Assembly: GCF_007680845.1 (NCBI RefSeq)
Contig: NZ_VEIY01000002.1
Span: forward strand, 85,701 to 144,257
DNA: 58,557 nt
Source of the DNA: Curtobacterium pusillum
GTDB lineage: Bacteria; Actinomycetota; Actinomycetes; Actinomycetales; Microbacteriaceae
Direction of reading: 5' to 3'
The translations under genes were made by a program, and so were the position numbers. Below are positions 35,230 to 44,414 of the stretch, piece by piece. The notes under the pieces were generated by a model. The model did not search any database. It was not told the DNA's origin and was given only the letters and a program-made list of their open reading frames with translations. How positions within the stretch are numbered: the stretch's first letter is position 1; each line of letters begins with the position of its first letter.

Positions 35230-36045
35230 GTGGCCCGACGAACCGACGGTGGATGGCCGGACGGTCCTCGTTCGCATCCCGTCCGACGACGACGCCGAAC
35301 CCGACGGGTCATCCCCGCCGTCGCGCTCGGCGCGATGGCCCTCGGCGTCGCCGGGTGCCTGGTCATGCTCCCCGCCGTCTCGGACGCGTGCCAGTCGGTG
35401 CCCGCCGCGTCCGACGTCTCGGCGACCCGGGTCGCCGCAGCGATCTCGCGCGGTTCGGACGTCCTCATCGTCGGGGACTCGTACACGACCGGGCGGGGCT
35501 CGTACGACGGCACGCACGGCTGGGCGCAGGACCTCGCGACGGAACGCGGGTGGGACGCCACCATCGACGGCGTCCCCGGCACCGGGTACGTCAACACCGG
35601 CGCGACGAACTCCACGCGGTGGAACTACGTCTCGCGCATCGAACGGAGCGCCGCGCTCGACCCGCAGCTCGTGATCGTGCAGGGCAGCCAGAACGACTGG
35701 CTCGTCAGTGCGGCCACCCTCGAAGCCCGGGTCGAACGGACCCTCCGCACCGCGCAGCGGCAGTGGCCCCGAGCGGTCGTCGTCGCCGTCGGCCCTTCCG
35801 CTCCCCAGCCCCGCGCCGAGTCGACCGCGGGCATCTCGTCGGCGGTCGCCGCTGGTGCCCGGGCAGCGGGTGTGCCCTACGTGGACCCGCTCGACGGGCA
35901 GTGGTTCACCGCGATGAACAGCGCCAGCTACGCCGCACCGGACGGGCAGCACCTCAACGACGCGGGCTACCTCTACCTGGCCGGTCGGATCGAGGACTCC
36001 CTCGACGAGCTCGCCACGCCCGCACAGGGCGAGCAGTGCGCCTGA
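35230..36045 (+). CDS. SGNH/GDSL-family hydrolase, secreted or membrane anchored
   Basis: A 271-residue protein. A basic N-terminus and hydrophobic stretch (about 27-50, with AGC) form a signal anchor or lipoprotein signal. The SGNH blocks are visible: GDSYTTGRG (Ser nucleophile), PGTGY, QGSQND and a C-terminal DGQHLND with Asp and His. The substrate is unknown; such enzymes are esterases or deacetylases of the envelope or of polysaccharides. The start is supported by the leaderless TAGAAT. Confidence 0.85.
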   Translation: MARRTDGGWPDGPRSHPVRRRRRTRRVIPAVALGAMALGVAGCLVMLPAVSDACQSVPAASDVSATRVAAAISRGSDVLIVGDSYTTGRGSYDGTHGWAQDLATERGWDATIDGVPGTGYVNTGATNSTRWNYVSRIERSAALDPQLVIVQGSQNDWLVSAATLEARVERTLRTAQRQWPRAVVVAVGPSAPQPRAESTAGISSAVAAGARAAGVPYVDPLDGQWFTAMNSASYAAPDGQHLNDAGYLYLAGRIEDSLDELATPAQGEQCA

Positions 36046-36227
36046 TCGCGTGATCGCCTGACCGCCTGCGTCGGGGTACAAGGCGTCCTCAGCCGGCTCA
36101 TGGCAGTTCCTCTGCACAGTTCAGTGCGCGTTCAGCCGACTGTTGGCCTACCGCCGATAGTGTCGTTCCCGGATCCGATCGACGGATCCAGCACCACCGC
36201 TCCACCGCAGACCGAACGGGGTACACC

Positions 36228-36548
36228 GTGATCGAGCCCATCGAAGCCACGCAGACCAGCACCACCGGGGACGCACGCCGCATCGTCGAGCTCGCCGCCG
36301 TGACCAACACGTCGATGAGCAACGAGCTGCTGCTCGACACGCTCCGTCGGAACGCGCGGGTCACGACGCGGCACATCCGGAAGGACTTCGTCGAGGTCGC
36401 CACCGGGACCGCAGTGCTCGGCTACGTCTGCCGGCAGCGCAAGGACTTCATCGCGCTGCGCGGGGACGACCCCGCGTGGGCGCAGGAGGTCGGGCGGTAC
36501 GCGACCGAGTCCCTCGCGGTCGAGGCGCTGCGGATGCGGCGAGCCTGA
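36228..36548 (+). CDS. Hypothetical protein, 106 residues
   Basis: A small, soluble protein starting with GTG after GAACGGGGTACACC, reading MIEPIEATQT and ending LRMRRA. It contains NTSMSNELLLDTLRRNARVTTRHIRKDFVEV, mostly helical. No family is recognised. A strong bidirectional hairpin follows. Confidence 0.6.
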   Translation: MIEPIEATQTSTTGDARRIVELAAVTNTSMSNELLLDTLRRNARVTTRHIRKDFVEVATGTAVLGYVCRQRKDFIALRGDDPAWAQEVGRYATESLAVEALRMRRA

Positions 36549-36572
36549 CGCCCCGCGAGACCCCTCATAAGA

Positions 36573-36606
36573 CGAAGGACGCCGCCCCGTGGGGCGGCGT
36601 CCTTCG
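36573..36606. terminator. Bidirectional terminator hairpin
   Basis: A 16-base perfect stem (36573-36588 with 36591-36606) and a tiny GT loop, between the convergent hypothetical gene and galM. There is no long T run; the stem strength alone suggests termination. Confidence 0.75.
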
Positions 36607-36642
36607 CGTGCGGCTCGTGGTGTGCGGGGGCGGTGGCCGAGG

Positions 36643-37578
36643 TCAGGACCAGACGCGGCGGATCCCCCACGTGCCGGTCCAGGACTCGTCGGGTTCGAGC
36701 CAGCGCAGCCCCTCCCCGGAGTTGAGCGCGTTCGCGGGTGCCGTCATCGGCTCCACCGCCACGGCCAGGCCGGTGCCGTCGCCCCGGGGGAACTCCCGCG
36801 AGGTGAACACCTGCACGTACGGGAACGACTCGTCCTGCCAGAGCTCGACCCCGTCGCCCTCCGGTCCGTGCAGCGTCGTCCGGCGGACCCCCTCGGCGTC
36901 GGGCGTGACGTCCCGGTAGGCGGTGTCGAGATCGGCGTCCCCGGCACGGAGCCCGCCCCGGAGGTCGTACGGCGTCCCGTCGACGGGCACCGTGCCGTTC
37001 GGGATCTTCTGCTCGTCGACCGTGAAGGCCGTCGCGGCGTCGAGGCGGACGACGAGGTCCTCGGCGGGGGTGTCGCCGGCCCGGAGGTACGGGTGCGCGC
37101 CGATCGCGAACGGTGCTCGGACACCCGAGCGGTTCACGACCTCGTGGGTGATCCGGATGCCGTCGTCGACGAGCTCGTGGTGCACGCGGGTCTCGAGGGT
37201 GAAGGGCCAGCCGTGCTGCGGGTGGATCGTCGCTTCCTGCTGCACGGACGACTCCGTCTGGCCCACCACGCGGTACGGCGCGAAGCGGAGCAGCCCGTGC
37301 GACGCGTTGCCGTACTTGGGTTCCGAGACGTCGAGCTGCTGGCGCTTGCCGTCGAGCTCCCACACGCCGCCGGCGACCCGGTTCGGCCACGGTGCGAGGA
37401 CGATGCCGTCGGCTCCGGGCGGCTGCGACGAGACGGGGAACGGCTCGGTGAGGTCGAACCCGGCGACTCGGAGCTCGCGGATGCCGGCGGCGACCTCGGT
37501 CACGACCGCCTCGACGACCCCGTCGGGGCCGGCGTGGCGGAGGTGGTACTGCCCTCCGGTCGGTGCTGCTGCGGTCAT
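36643..37578 (-). CDS. galM: Aldose 1-epimerase
   Basis: A 311-residue mutarotase, converting beta- to alpha-galactose for the Leloir pathway in the cytoplasm. Family motifs: APWPNRVAGGVW (N-terminal), NASHGLLR, the acid/base His in IGAHPYL, and a late Glu in AVAVEPMT. Its ATG overlaps the stop of the DeoR regulator by four bases, so both are one unit divergent from galTK. Confidence 0.9.
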   Translation of the reverse strand: MTAAAPTGGQYHLRHAGPDGVVEAVVTEVAAGIRELRVAGFDLTEPFPVSSQPPGADGIVLAPWPNRVAGGVWELDGKRQQLDVSEPKYGNASHGLLRFAPYRVVGQTESSVQQEATIHPQHGWPFTLETRVHHELVDDGIRITHEVVNRSGVRAPFAIGAHPYLRAGDTPAEDLVVRLDAATAFTVDEQKIPNGTVPVDGTPYDLRGGLRAGDADLDTAYRDVTPDAEGVRRTTLHGPEGDGVELWQDESFPYVQVFTSREFPRGDGTGLAVAVEPMTAPANALNSGEGLRWLEPDESWTGTWGIRRVWS

Positions 37579-38444
37579 GGGGTGTGGTTCCTTCCGGTCG
37601 GTGCCGGGTCCGAGCCGGCGGTGTCGTCGCTGCCGTCCGCCACGACCACCTCGACCCCGGCAGCCCGGACGGGGGCGACCGCGTCCGCCGTGGTCTCGGC
37701 GGTGACGACGACGTCGATGTCCTGGAGCGCGCGGACGACCCCGATGTGGGCCCGGCCGAACTTCGACCCGTCCGCGACCACGACCGTACGCCGGGCCGTC
37801 GCCGCGAGCATGCGCTTCGCTTCGGTCTCGGGCAGGTTGACGTTCGTGAGCCCGTGTCCGACGTCGAGTCCGGTGCCGCCGAGGAACACGACGTCCGCGG
37901 CGATGAGGGGCAGCAGCGTGTTGTTGAACGGCGCCACGAGGGAGTGCTGGAGCGGCCGGAGCGTGCCGCCGGTGACGACGACGGTGAACCGCGGTACGGC
38001 ACGCTCGAGCGTCAGCGCGGTGGTGAGCGAGTTCGTGACGACGGTGACGTCCACCAGGTCAGTCCGCGCGACGAGGGCCTCCGCGACGGCGGCCGGGGTC
38101 GTCCCGACGTCGAGCACGACGCACTGGCCGGACCGCACGAGCGCTGCGGCGGCACGGCCGATCGCCGCCTTCGCGACCTGGTGCTCGACGGCGGTCTCCT
38201 CGAAGGGACGCTCGGTGGACCCGGCCCCGAGGCGGACCGCACCGCCACGGACCCGGCGGATCCGCGCCTCCAGGTCGAGGGAGGCGAGGTCCTGCCGGAC
38301 GGTCACCTCGCTGGTACCGAGCGCCGCTGCCAGAGCGGCCGTGCGGACCAGGCCCGGCGCGCCCTCGACGATGGAGACGATGCGGTCCTGGCGCAGCGGC
38401 GCGGGGAGCGCACCGGCGAGGAAGGAGAGGTCGTCGTCCGTCAT
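37575..38444 (-). CDS. DeoR/GlpR family transcriptional regulator of galactose genes
   Basis: A 289-residue DeoR-type regulator. The N-terminal helix-turn-helix is about 30-60 (RTAALAAALGTSEVTVRQDLASL), followed by RRVRGGA and a C-terminal sugar-phosphate sensor domain (VVLDVGTTPAAVAEAL, VVTNSLTTALTL). ATG 38444 is the start; it faces galT over 64 bases that hold likely operator repeats. Co-transcribed with galM. The effector is presumably a galactose-pathway phosphate; that is inference. Confidence 0.88.
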   Translation of the reverse strand: MTDDDLSFLAGALPAPLRQDRIVSIVEGAPGLVRTAALAAALGTSEVTVRQDLASLDLEARIRRVRGGAVRLGAGSTERPFEETAVEHQVAKAAIGRAAAALVRSGQCVVLDVGTTPAAVAEALVARTDLVDVTVVTNSLTTALTLERAVPRFTVVVTGGTLRPLQHSLVAPFNNTLLPLIAADVVFLGGTGLDVGHGLTNVNLPETEAKRMLAATARRTVVVADGSKFGRAHIGVVRALQDIDVVVTAETTADAVAPVRAAGVEVVVADGSDDTAGSDPAPTGRNHTP

Positions 38445-38452
38445 GGGGACAG

Positions 38453-38485
38453 TTTCGCTTGCTTCCGGTGGCTTTCGCAACGCTT
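38453..38485. promoter_or_regulatory. Candidate DeoR operator and galT promoter region
   Basis: Two similar half-repeats, TTTCGCTTGCTT at 38453 and TTTCGCAACGCTT at 38473, are 20 bases apart between the divergent deoR and galT starts. They are followed by TAGGGT (38497-38502) six bases before the galT GTG, a leaderless promoter. Confidence 0.55.
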
Positions 38486-38508
38486 CGGATCGGGGGTAGG
38501 GTGGTGCG

Positions 38509-39606
38509 GTGATCACCAAGCGTGTGACGAAGCTCGCGGACGGCCGCGACCTCATCTACTTCGACGACGCCGACTCGACGCTGCCCGCCGAACGCAGCAT
38601 CGACCAGCGCGTGCTCGACCCCCGGCCCGAGACCGCGCGGATGCGACAGGACGTCCTCACCGGCGAGTGGGTCTCCATCGCCGCGAGCCGGCAGAACCGG
38701 GTGTTCCTGCCGCCGACCGACCAGGACCCCCTCGCGCCCCAGACGGCCGCGAACCCGTCGGAGATCCCCAGTCGCTACGACGTCGCCGTGTTCGAGAACC
38801 GGTCCCCGTCGTTCGGTCCCCTGCTCGAAGCCGACGACGCACCCACCTCGCTCGAGTCGCTCAGCGACGTCGGGCTGAACCGGCAGCTCCGCAGTGTCGG
38901 TCGGTGCGAGGTCGTCTGCTTCTCCCCCGAGACGTCCGGCTCCTTCGCGTCGATCTCGGAGTCGCGTGCCCGCACGGTCGTCGAGGCCTGGGCCGACCGC
39001 ACGGCGGCGCTCTCGGCGATGCCCGGGATCCAGCAGGTCTTCCCGTTCGAGAACCGGGGCGAAGCGATCGGCGTCACCCTGCACCACCCGCACGGGCAGA
39101 TCTACTCGTACCCGTACATCACGCCGCGCACCCAGCGTCTGCTCGCGAGCATCGAGCGCTTCGGTCCGGACCTGTTCGAGCAGCACCTCGCGAACGAGCG
39201 CGCGTCCGAGCGGGTCGTCCTCGCCGGCGAGCACTTCACCGCGTTCGTGCCGTTCGCCGCGCGCTGGCCGATCGAGGTCCACATGCTGCCGCACCGTCAC
39301 GTGCCGGACTTCGCGGGCCTCACCGACCCCGAGAAGGACGAGCTCGCGCACATGCACCTCCGGCTCACCCGCGGGCTGGACGCGCTCTACGGCGACCCCA
39401 CCCCGTACATCGCAGCGTGGCACCAGGCTCCGGTGCACACCGCCCGGGACACCGTGCGGCTGATGCTGCAGATCACGTCGCCGCGTCGTGCGGCGGACAA
39501 GCTGAAGTTCCTGGCCGGCAGCGAAGCCGCCATGGGCGCCTGGATCGGGGACCTCGTGCCCGAGAAGGCGGCCGAGTTCATCCGAGGAGGGATCGAACGC
39601 GCATGA
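38509..39606 (+). CDS. galT: Galactose-1-phosphate uridylyltransferase
   Basis: A 365-residue enzyme exchanging UMP between UDP-glucose and galactose-1-phosphate. The active-site motif HPHGQIY is intact, and a second histidine cluster (IEVHMLPHRHV) follows. It starts with GTG just after a leaderless -10. galK overlaps its stop by four bases (ATGA). No galE is present in the window. Confidence 0.95.
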   Translation: MITKRVTKLADGRDLIYFDDADSTLPAERSIDQRVLDPRPETARMRQDVLTGEWVSIAASRQNRVFLPPTDQDPLAPQTAANPSEIPSRYDVAVFENRSPSFGPLLEADDAPTSLESLSDVGLNRQLRSVGRCEVVCFSPETSGSFASISESRARTVVEAWADRTAALSAMPGIQQVFPFENRGEAIGVTLHHPHGQIYSYPYITPRTQRLLASIERFGPDLFEQHLANERASERVVLAGEHFTAFVPFAARWPIEVHMLPHRHVPDFAGLTDPEKDELAHMHLRLTRGLDALYGDPTPYIAAWHQAPVHTARDTVRLMLQITSPRRAADKLKFLAGSEAAMGAWIGDLVPEKAAEFIRGGIERA

Positions 39607-40742
39607 CGTTCCAGCAGGTCTACGGGTACGAGCCCGCGGTGCAGTACTCCGCTCCGGGCCGGGTCAACCTGATCGGCGAGCACACCGACTACAACGACGG
39701 GTACGTGCTGCCCTTCGCCATCGACCGCCGGACGACGGCATCGATCGCCCCGCGCGAGGACCGGGTCCTCCGTGTCGCCTCGGCCTTCGACACCGAACAC
39801 CCGCCCGTGTCGCTCTCGCTCGACGAGCTGGCGCCCGATCGGATGGAGGGCTGGTCCGCGTACGTCCTCGGCATCGCGTGGGCACTCCGCGAGCAGGCGG
39901 GCGCCGACCTGACCGACAAGACCGGGTTCGACGTCTTCATCGAGTCGGACGTGCCGGTCGGCGCGGGCCTGTCGTCGAGCGCCGCGATCGAGTGCGGCGT
40001 CGCGCTCGCCTTCAACGACCTCTGGGAGCTCGGGCTCGACCGCAAGACCCTGGCCCGGGTCGGCCAGTACTCCGAGAACCACGCGGTCGGCGCCCCCACC
40101 GGGATCATGGACCAGTCGGCGTCGCTCCTCGGCGAGCAGGACGCCGTGGTGTTCCTCGACTGCCGCACGCTCGACACCGCGGTCGTCGACCTCGCGCTCG
40201 AGGCGAACGGGCTCGAGGTCCTCGTGATCGACACCCGTGTCGAACACGCGCACGCCACGGGCGGCTACAAGGCCCGTCGTGAGTCGTGCGAGCGCGGCGC
40301 TGCGGCGATGGGCGTCGAGGCGCTCCGCGACCTGTCCGTCGACGACCTCCCCCGCGCCGAGGAACTCCTCGACGACGAGACCTTCCGTCGTGTCCGGCAC
40401 GTCGTCACCGAGGACCAGCGCGTCCTCGACACCGTCCGCACGCTGCGCGAACAGGGTCCGCGGGCGATCGGCGCGCTGCTCGTCGCGTCGCACGAGTCGA
40501 TGCGCGACGACTTCGAGATCTCCGTGCCGGAGCTCGACCTCGCGGTCGCGACCGCCGTCGAGCACGGTGCGGTCGGCGCCCGGATGACGGGCGGCGGGTT
40601 CGGTGGTGCGGCGATCGCGTTGGTCGACCAGGAGGCGCGTGGAGCGATCACCGCGGCGGTCACCGCCGCCTTCGCCGAGGCCGGGTACCGCGAGCCGAAC
40701 GTCTTCACCGTGCACGCCGCGCAGGGCGCCCGGCGCGACTGA
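39603..40742 (+). CDS. galK: Galactokinase
   Basis: A 379-residue GHMP kinase phosphorylating galactose. Motif 1 is APGRVNLIGEHTDYNDGYVLP, the ATP loop is PVGAGLSSSAAIE, and motif 3 is RMTGGGFGG. Its start overlaps the galT stop, so translation is coupled. It ends 11 bases from the convergent membrane-protein gene. Confidence 0.95.
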   Translation: MTFQQVYGYEPAVQYSAPGRVNLIGEHTDYNDGYVLPFAIDRRTTASIAPREDRVLRVASAFDTEHPPVSLSLDELAPDRMEGWSAYVLGIAWALREQAGADLTDKTGFDVFIESDVPVGAGLSSSAAIECGVALAFNDLWELGLDRKTLARVGQYSENHAVGAPTGIMDQSASLLGEQDAVVFLDCRTLDTAVVDLALEANGLEVLVIDTRVEHAHATGGYKARRESCERGAAAMGVEALRDLSVDDLPRAEELLDDETFRRVRHVVTEDQRVLDTVRTLREQGPRAIGALLVASHESMRDDFEISVPELDLAVATAVEHGAVGARMTGGGFGGAAIALVDQEARGAITAAVTAAFAEAGYREPNVFTVHAAQGARRD

Positions 40743-40753
40743 GTCGCGGTCCG

Positions 40754-41257
40754 TCAGCGGGTCATGTGGCCCGTCGTGACGGTCACGCCGCCCCACGGGA
40801 AGCCGTGCGGGTGCAGGACCTCGTGCTGGACCTGGTCCACCACGACGTGGCCCTGCCACACGGTGTAGACGAGGACCCCGACCACGACGACGACGGGTGC
40901 TGCCAGGTACGCGGAGTACCGGACGATGTCCCCGAGCGCCCGCTGGCCGAACCGCTCGAGCGTCGGCGGCAGGAACACCCCGACGACGACCACGAGCAGC
41001 AACACGGCGAGCGCCACGGGGGCCACGTGCCCCTCGACGTGCACGGTGGGCGGCGCGCTCGAGACCGGGTTCCCAGCGTTGTCGATCCAGTTGCCGTCGG
41101 CGTCCGTCCCGCCGTACTCCGCCGAGGCCGACCACGTGGTGGACGTCGGGGACAGCACGAGCGCGACGACACCGAGCAGCGCGAGCCCCCACCCCCGCGG
41201 TCGCATCTTCCGACCGTGTGCCGCCATCACCGGTGCGGTCTGCACGTTCTCCCCCAT
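40754..41257 (-). CDS. Hypothetical membrane protein
   Basis: A 167-residue protein with three spans (about 24-42, 81-101 and 118-139). An external loop holds EYGGTDADGNWIDNAGNPVSSAPP. The start is uncertain: ATG 41257 is used, but internal starts at MAAHG or MRPRG are possible. It lies 29 bases downstream of a second membrane protein on the same strand, so the two may work together. No family recognised. Confidence 0.6.
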   Translation of the reverse strand: MGENVQTAPVMAAHGRKMRPRGWGLALLGVVALVLSPTSTTWSASAEYGGTDADGNWIDNAGNPVSSAPPTVHVEGHVAPVALAVLLLVVVVGVFLPPTLERFGQRALGDIVRYSAYLAAPVVVVVGVLVYTVWQGHVVVDQVQHEVLHPHGFPWGGVTVTTGHMTR

Positions 41258-41286
41258 GTCCGCGACCGTAGCACCCCGCTCGGCGC

Positions 41287-41739
41287 TCACGGGGCGTCCC
41301 CGAGCCGCTCGATCGACCATGCGACGTCGCCGATCGTGAAGGGGTGCAGGTTCCCGTGCGCGACGGCCCAGTACACCCATTCGTACTGCACGATGAACAG
41401 CACCCACACCAGGACGGTCACCCCGACGACCCCTGCCAGGCCGAGCGCCAGGATGCGGTCCTGGTTCCACCGCGAGGCACCACGACGTGCGACCCCGACG
41501 ACGAACCCCGCGAACGCGAACCCGACGCTGAGCAGCACCCACCCGATCCACGGCCTGGCCCCGAACTGCACGAACCCGAGTTGACGATCGTCGGTGCTGC
41601 CCGGCAGTGGCGGGCCGGCCGACCAGTTCTGCGCCAGGACCTGCAGGAACAGACACAGCAGGGTGATCCAGACGAGCTTCCGGCTGTCCGTCGTGAACAG
41701 TGACTCCCGGGTCCGGGGCTCCTCGGCGGGCGTGGTCAT
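41287..41739 (-). CDS. Hypothetical membrane protein
   Basis: A 150-residue protein with three spans (about 22-39, 63-86 and 96-117) and a soluble start MTTPAEEPRTRESLF. Its external segment has WSAGPPLPGSTDDRQLGF. It precedes the gene at 40754 on the same strand. No family is recognised. Confidence 0.6.
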   Translation of the reverse strand: MTTPAEEPRTRESLFTTDSRKLVWITLLCLFLQVLAQNWSAGPPLPGSTDDRQLGFVQFGARPWIGWVLLSVGFAFAGFVVGVARRGASRWNQDRILALGLAGVVGVTVLVWVLFIVQYEWVYWAVAHGNLHPFTIGDVAWSIERLGDAP

Positions 41740-41841
41740 GCTCGCACGGTAGCGCGAAGCGGGCCGCAGCAGGACCGCCCGTCCGAGGGGTGGCCCTGCA
41801 CCGAGCGACTGGGGAGGCCGGACCGACGGGGCGGGTCGAGC

Positions 41842-41856
41842 CGCGCCTCCAGGCCG
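41842..41856 (-). repeat. Copy of 15-base recurrent motif
   Basis: Exact reverse-strand copy of CGGCCTGGAGGCGCG, 25 bases from a 23-base perfect inverted repeat. Confidence 0.75.
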
Positions 41857-41880
41857 CTGCCGGTGCCCGCGCGGAGGGTG

Positions 41881-41941
41881 GAACCACGGAACCGACGTCG
41901 AACCGTGCCCCGGGGCTGGTTCGACGTCGGTTCCGTGGTTC
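41881..41941. terminator. 23-base perfect inverted repeat after folD
   Basis: Arms 41881-41903 and 41919-41941 are fully complementary, with a 15-base loop. It lies 71 bases past the folD stop on the reverse strand and upstream of the membrane gene at 41739, so it likely ends the glyA-folD transcript. The rest of the gap up to 42011 is simple GC-rich repeats of GCGAGCG/CCGCGCC type. Confidence 0.65.
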
Positions 41942-42011
41942 GGAGCGAGCGCCCGCGCGAGCGGCCGACCGCGCGCGCGAGCGCCGCGCCGCGAGCGAGC
42001 GCCGCGCCGCC

Positions 42012-42953
42012 CTAGTGCAGGTGCCGCTCGGCCGCCTCGACCACGTTCTTCATCAGCATCGCGCGCGTCATCGGCCCGACGCCCCCGGGCACGGGCGACA
42101 GGTACCCGGCGACCGAGGCGACCGCGGGGTCGACGTCCCCGCGCAACTTCGCCTTCCCCGTCTCCGGGGACACAACACGCGTGATCCCCACGTCGATGAC
42201 GGCGGCACCGGGCTTCACCCAGTCCGGCTCGACCAGTCCGGCGACCCCGGCGGCAGCGACGATGATGTCCGCCCGCCGGCACTCGGCCGCGACGTCGGCG
42301 GTGAGCGAGTGCGTCAGGGTGGCCGTCGCCTCGAGCCGGGTGAGCAGCAGACCGAGGGGCCGGCCGACGGTCAGACCCTGCCCGATGATCGTGACGTGTG
42401 AACCCCGGATGGGGATCTCGTACGCCTCGAGCATCACGACGATGCCACGCGGGGTGCACGGCAGGGGCGCGTCGATGGTGCCGGCGCCTCCGGGCACGGC
42501 GAGCACGAGCTCGCCGAGGTTCGTCGGGTGCAGGCCGTCGGCGTCCTTCGCCGGGTCCATCAGCTCGAGCATCGGCGTCGGGTCGATGCCGGACGGCAGC
42601 GGGAGCTGCACGATGAACGCGGTGACCCGGGGGTCGTCGTTCATCTGCAGGATCGCGGCCCGGATGTCGGCCGCACTCGCCGTCTCCGGCAGGTCGATGC
42701 GCACCGAGTCGAGCCCGATCTGCGCCGAGTCACGGTGCTTGCCGGCGACGTAGGACACGGACCCGGGGTTCTGCCCGACCATGATCGTGCCGAGGCCGGG
42801 TCGGAACCCGTGGTCGTGCAGCCGGTCGATGCGGAGCTTCAGGTCGTCGAGCGTGCGGGCGGCGAGGGCGGTGCCGTCGATGCGGACGGCAGAGCCTTCC
42901 CCGGCCCAGCGCTCGCGCGGCAGGGGCGCGAGGGAAGGAGCCACACCGCTCAC
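42012..42953 (-). CDS. folD: Bifunctional methylenetetrahydrofolate dehydrogenase/cyclohydrolase
   Basis: A 313-residue enzyme interconverting 5,10-methylene-, methenyl- and 10-formyl-tetrahydrofolate. Motifs: the catalytic Lys in [26 protein letters not shown], and the nucleotide site [16 protein letters not shown] (usually IGRSxxVGxP; the usual R-S is Q-G). The GTG start overlaps the glyA stop (GTGA), giving an N-terminal extension of about 20 residues compared with usual FolD; no canonical internal start marks the normal N-terminus. Confidence 0.93.
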   Translation of the reverse strand: MSGVAPSLAPLPRERWAGEGSAVRIDGTALAARTLDDLKLRIDRLHDHGFRPGLGTIMVGQNPGSVSYVAGKHRDSAQIGLDSVRIDLPETASAADIRAAILQMNDDPRVTAFIVQLPLPSGIDPTPMLELMDPAKDADGLHPTNLGELVLAVPGGAGTIDAPLPCTPRGIVVMLEAYEIPIRGSHVTIIGQGLTVGRPLGLLLTRLEATATLTHSLTADVAAECRRADIIVAAAGVAGLVEPDWVKPGAAVIDVGITRVVSPETGKAKLRGDVDPAVASVAGYLSPVPGGVGPMTRAMLMKNVVEAAERHLH

Positions 42954-44239
42954 GCGTACAGCGGGAACGCGTCGGTGAGGGCCTTCACCCGTGCCGAGAG
43001 GGCCTCGACGTCGGGGTTCGGCATGAGCGTCAGCGCGATGATGTCCGCGACCTCGGTGAACTCGGCGTCCCCGAAGCCACGCGTCGCGAGCGCCGGGGTA
43101 CCGATGCGGACACCCGAGGTGACCATCGGCGGGCGCGGGTCGAACGGCACGCTGTTGCGGTTCACGGTGATGCCGACCTCGTGCAGCAGGTCCTCGGCCT
43201 GCTTGCCGTCGACCTCGGACTCGCGGAGGTCGACGAGGACCAGGTGCACGTCGGTGCCGCCGGTGAGCACGTCGATCCCGGCCGCGCGGGCGTCGGGCTG
43301 GGTGAGGCGCTCCGCGAGGATGCGGGCGCCCCGGAGCGTGCGCTCCTGACGGTCCTTGAACTCGGGCGTCGCGGCGAGCAGGAACGCGGTGGCCTTGGCG
43401 GCGATCACGTGCATGAGCGGGCCGCCCTGCTGCCCCGGGAACACGGCCGAGTTCAGCTTCTTGAACAGCGACTCGTCGTTCGACAGGATCAGGCCGGAGC
43501 GCGGACCGGCGAGGGTCTTGTGCACCGTCGACGACACGACGTGGGCGTGCGGGAGGGGCGACGGGTGCAGGCCCGCGGCGACGAGCCCGGCGAAGTGCGC
43601 CATGTCCACCCAGAGCGTGGCGCCGACCTCGTCGGCGATCTCGCGGAACTTCGCGAAGTCGAGCTGGCGGGGGTACGCCGACCAGCCGGCGATGAGGACC
43701 TTGGGCTGGTGCTCGATCGCCTTCGCGCGGATGTCGTCGTAGTCGACCTCGAACGTCTCCGGGTCGACGCCGTACGACACGGCGTTGTAGATGCGGCCGG
43801 AGAAGTTCAGCTTCATGCCGTGGGTCAGGTGGCCGCCGTGGGCGAGCTCGAGGCCGAGGATGGTGTCGCCGGCCGAGGCGATGGCGTGCAGGACGGCGGC
43901 GTTCGCGCTGGCACCGGAGTGCGGTTGCACGTTCGCGTACGCGGCGCCGAAGAGGGCCTTCGCCCGGTCGATGGCGAGCTGCTCGGCGACGTCGACGAAC
44001 TCGCAGCCACCGTAGTAGCGCTTGCCCGGGTAGCCCTCGGCGTACTTGTTCGTGAGCACCGAGCCCTGCGACTCGAGCACGGCGCGCGGCACGAAGTTCT
44101 CGGACGCGATCATCTCGAGGGTGTCGCGCTGACGGCCGAGCTCCTGCTCGAGGACCTTCGCGATCTCGGGGTCGACCTCGCTGAGCGGGGCGTTGAACGT
44201 CGAAGCGGTGGCTGCTGGGGGCAGATCGGTGATGGACAC
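42950..44239 (-). CDS. glyA: Serine hydroxymethyltransferase
   Basis: A 429-residue PLP enzyme making glycine and methylene-THF from serine. The PLP lysine lies in [16 protein letters not shown] and the family start [17 protein letters not shown] is clear. GTG 44239 follows GAGGAG. It leads the glyA-folD unit, which sits behind a ZTP-type riboswitch, so it should respond to one-carbon starvation. Confidence 0.95.
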   Translation of the reverse strand: MSITDLPPAATASTFNAPLSEVDPEIAKVLEQELGRQRDTLEMIASENFVPRAVLESQGSVLTNKYAEGYPGKRYYGGCEFVDVAEQLAIDRAKALFGAAYANVQPHSGASANAAVLHAIASAGDTILGLELAHGGHLTHGMKLNFSGRIYNAVSYGVDPETFEVDYDDIRAKAIEHQPKVLIAGWSAYPRQLDFAKFREIADEVGATLWVDMAHFAGLVAAGLHPSPLPHAHVVSSTVHKTLAGPRSGLILSNDESLFKKLNSAVFPGQQGGPLMHVIAAKATAFLLAATPEFKDRQERTLRGARILAERLTQPDARAAGIDVLTGGTDVHLVLVDLRESEVDGKQAEDLLHEVGITVNRNSVPFDPRPPMVTSGVRIGTPALATRGFGDAEFTEVADIIALTLMPNPDVEALSARVKALTDAFPLYA

Positions 44240-44287
44240 GGGACTCCTCGTTGTCTGTCCGCCGCGCACGAGCGCGACGAGGTGGAC

Positions 44288-44376
44288 GGTGGGGCGCGGC
44301 CCAGGCGTACGGCCGCGCACCGTGTCAGGTGTCGCTCCCCGATGGTGACCCATCCAACGCCAGTCGCGACCCCCCG
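44288..44376 (-). promoter_or_regulatory. ZTP (pfl) riboswitch upstream of glyA-folD
   Basis: On the reverse strand the leader reads GGGTCGCGACTGGCG (about 44373-44359), then CGGGGAGCGAC (44341-44331), and finally a GC-rich hairpin with CGCCTGGGC (44307-44299). These are the conserved blocks of the ZTP/ZMP-sensing aptamer, which typically controls folate and glycine genes. The distance to the glyA GTG is about 50 bases. Confidence 0.85.
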
Positions 44377-44414
44377 ATCGTACCGAGCGAGCCGGTTCGT
44401 GTCACCCTGGGTGC

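Noticed and set aside
39387..41192. A 601-codon reverse frame opposite galT and galK
   Set aside because: Shadow; galT and galK have all catalytic motifs.
44240..44414. Glycine riboswitch before glyA
   Set aside because: The conserved CGCCTGGGC and GGGGAGCGA blocks fit the ZTP class, and no tandem glycine aptamers are present.
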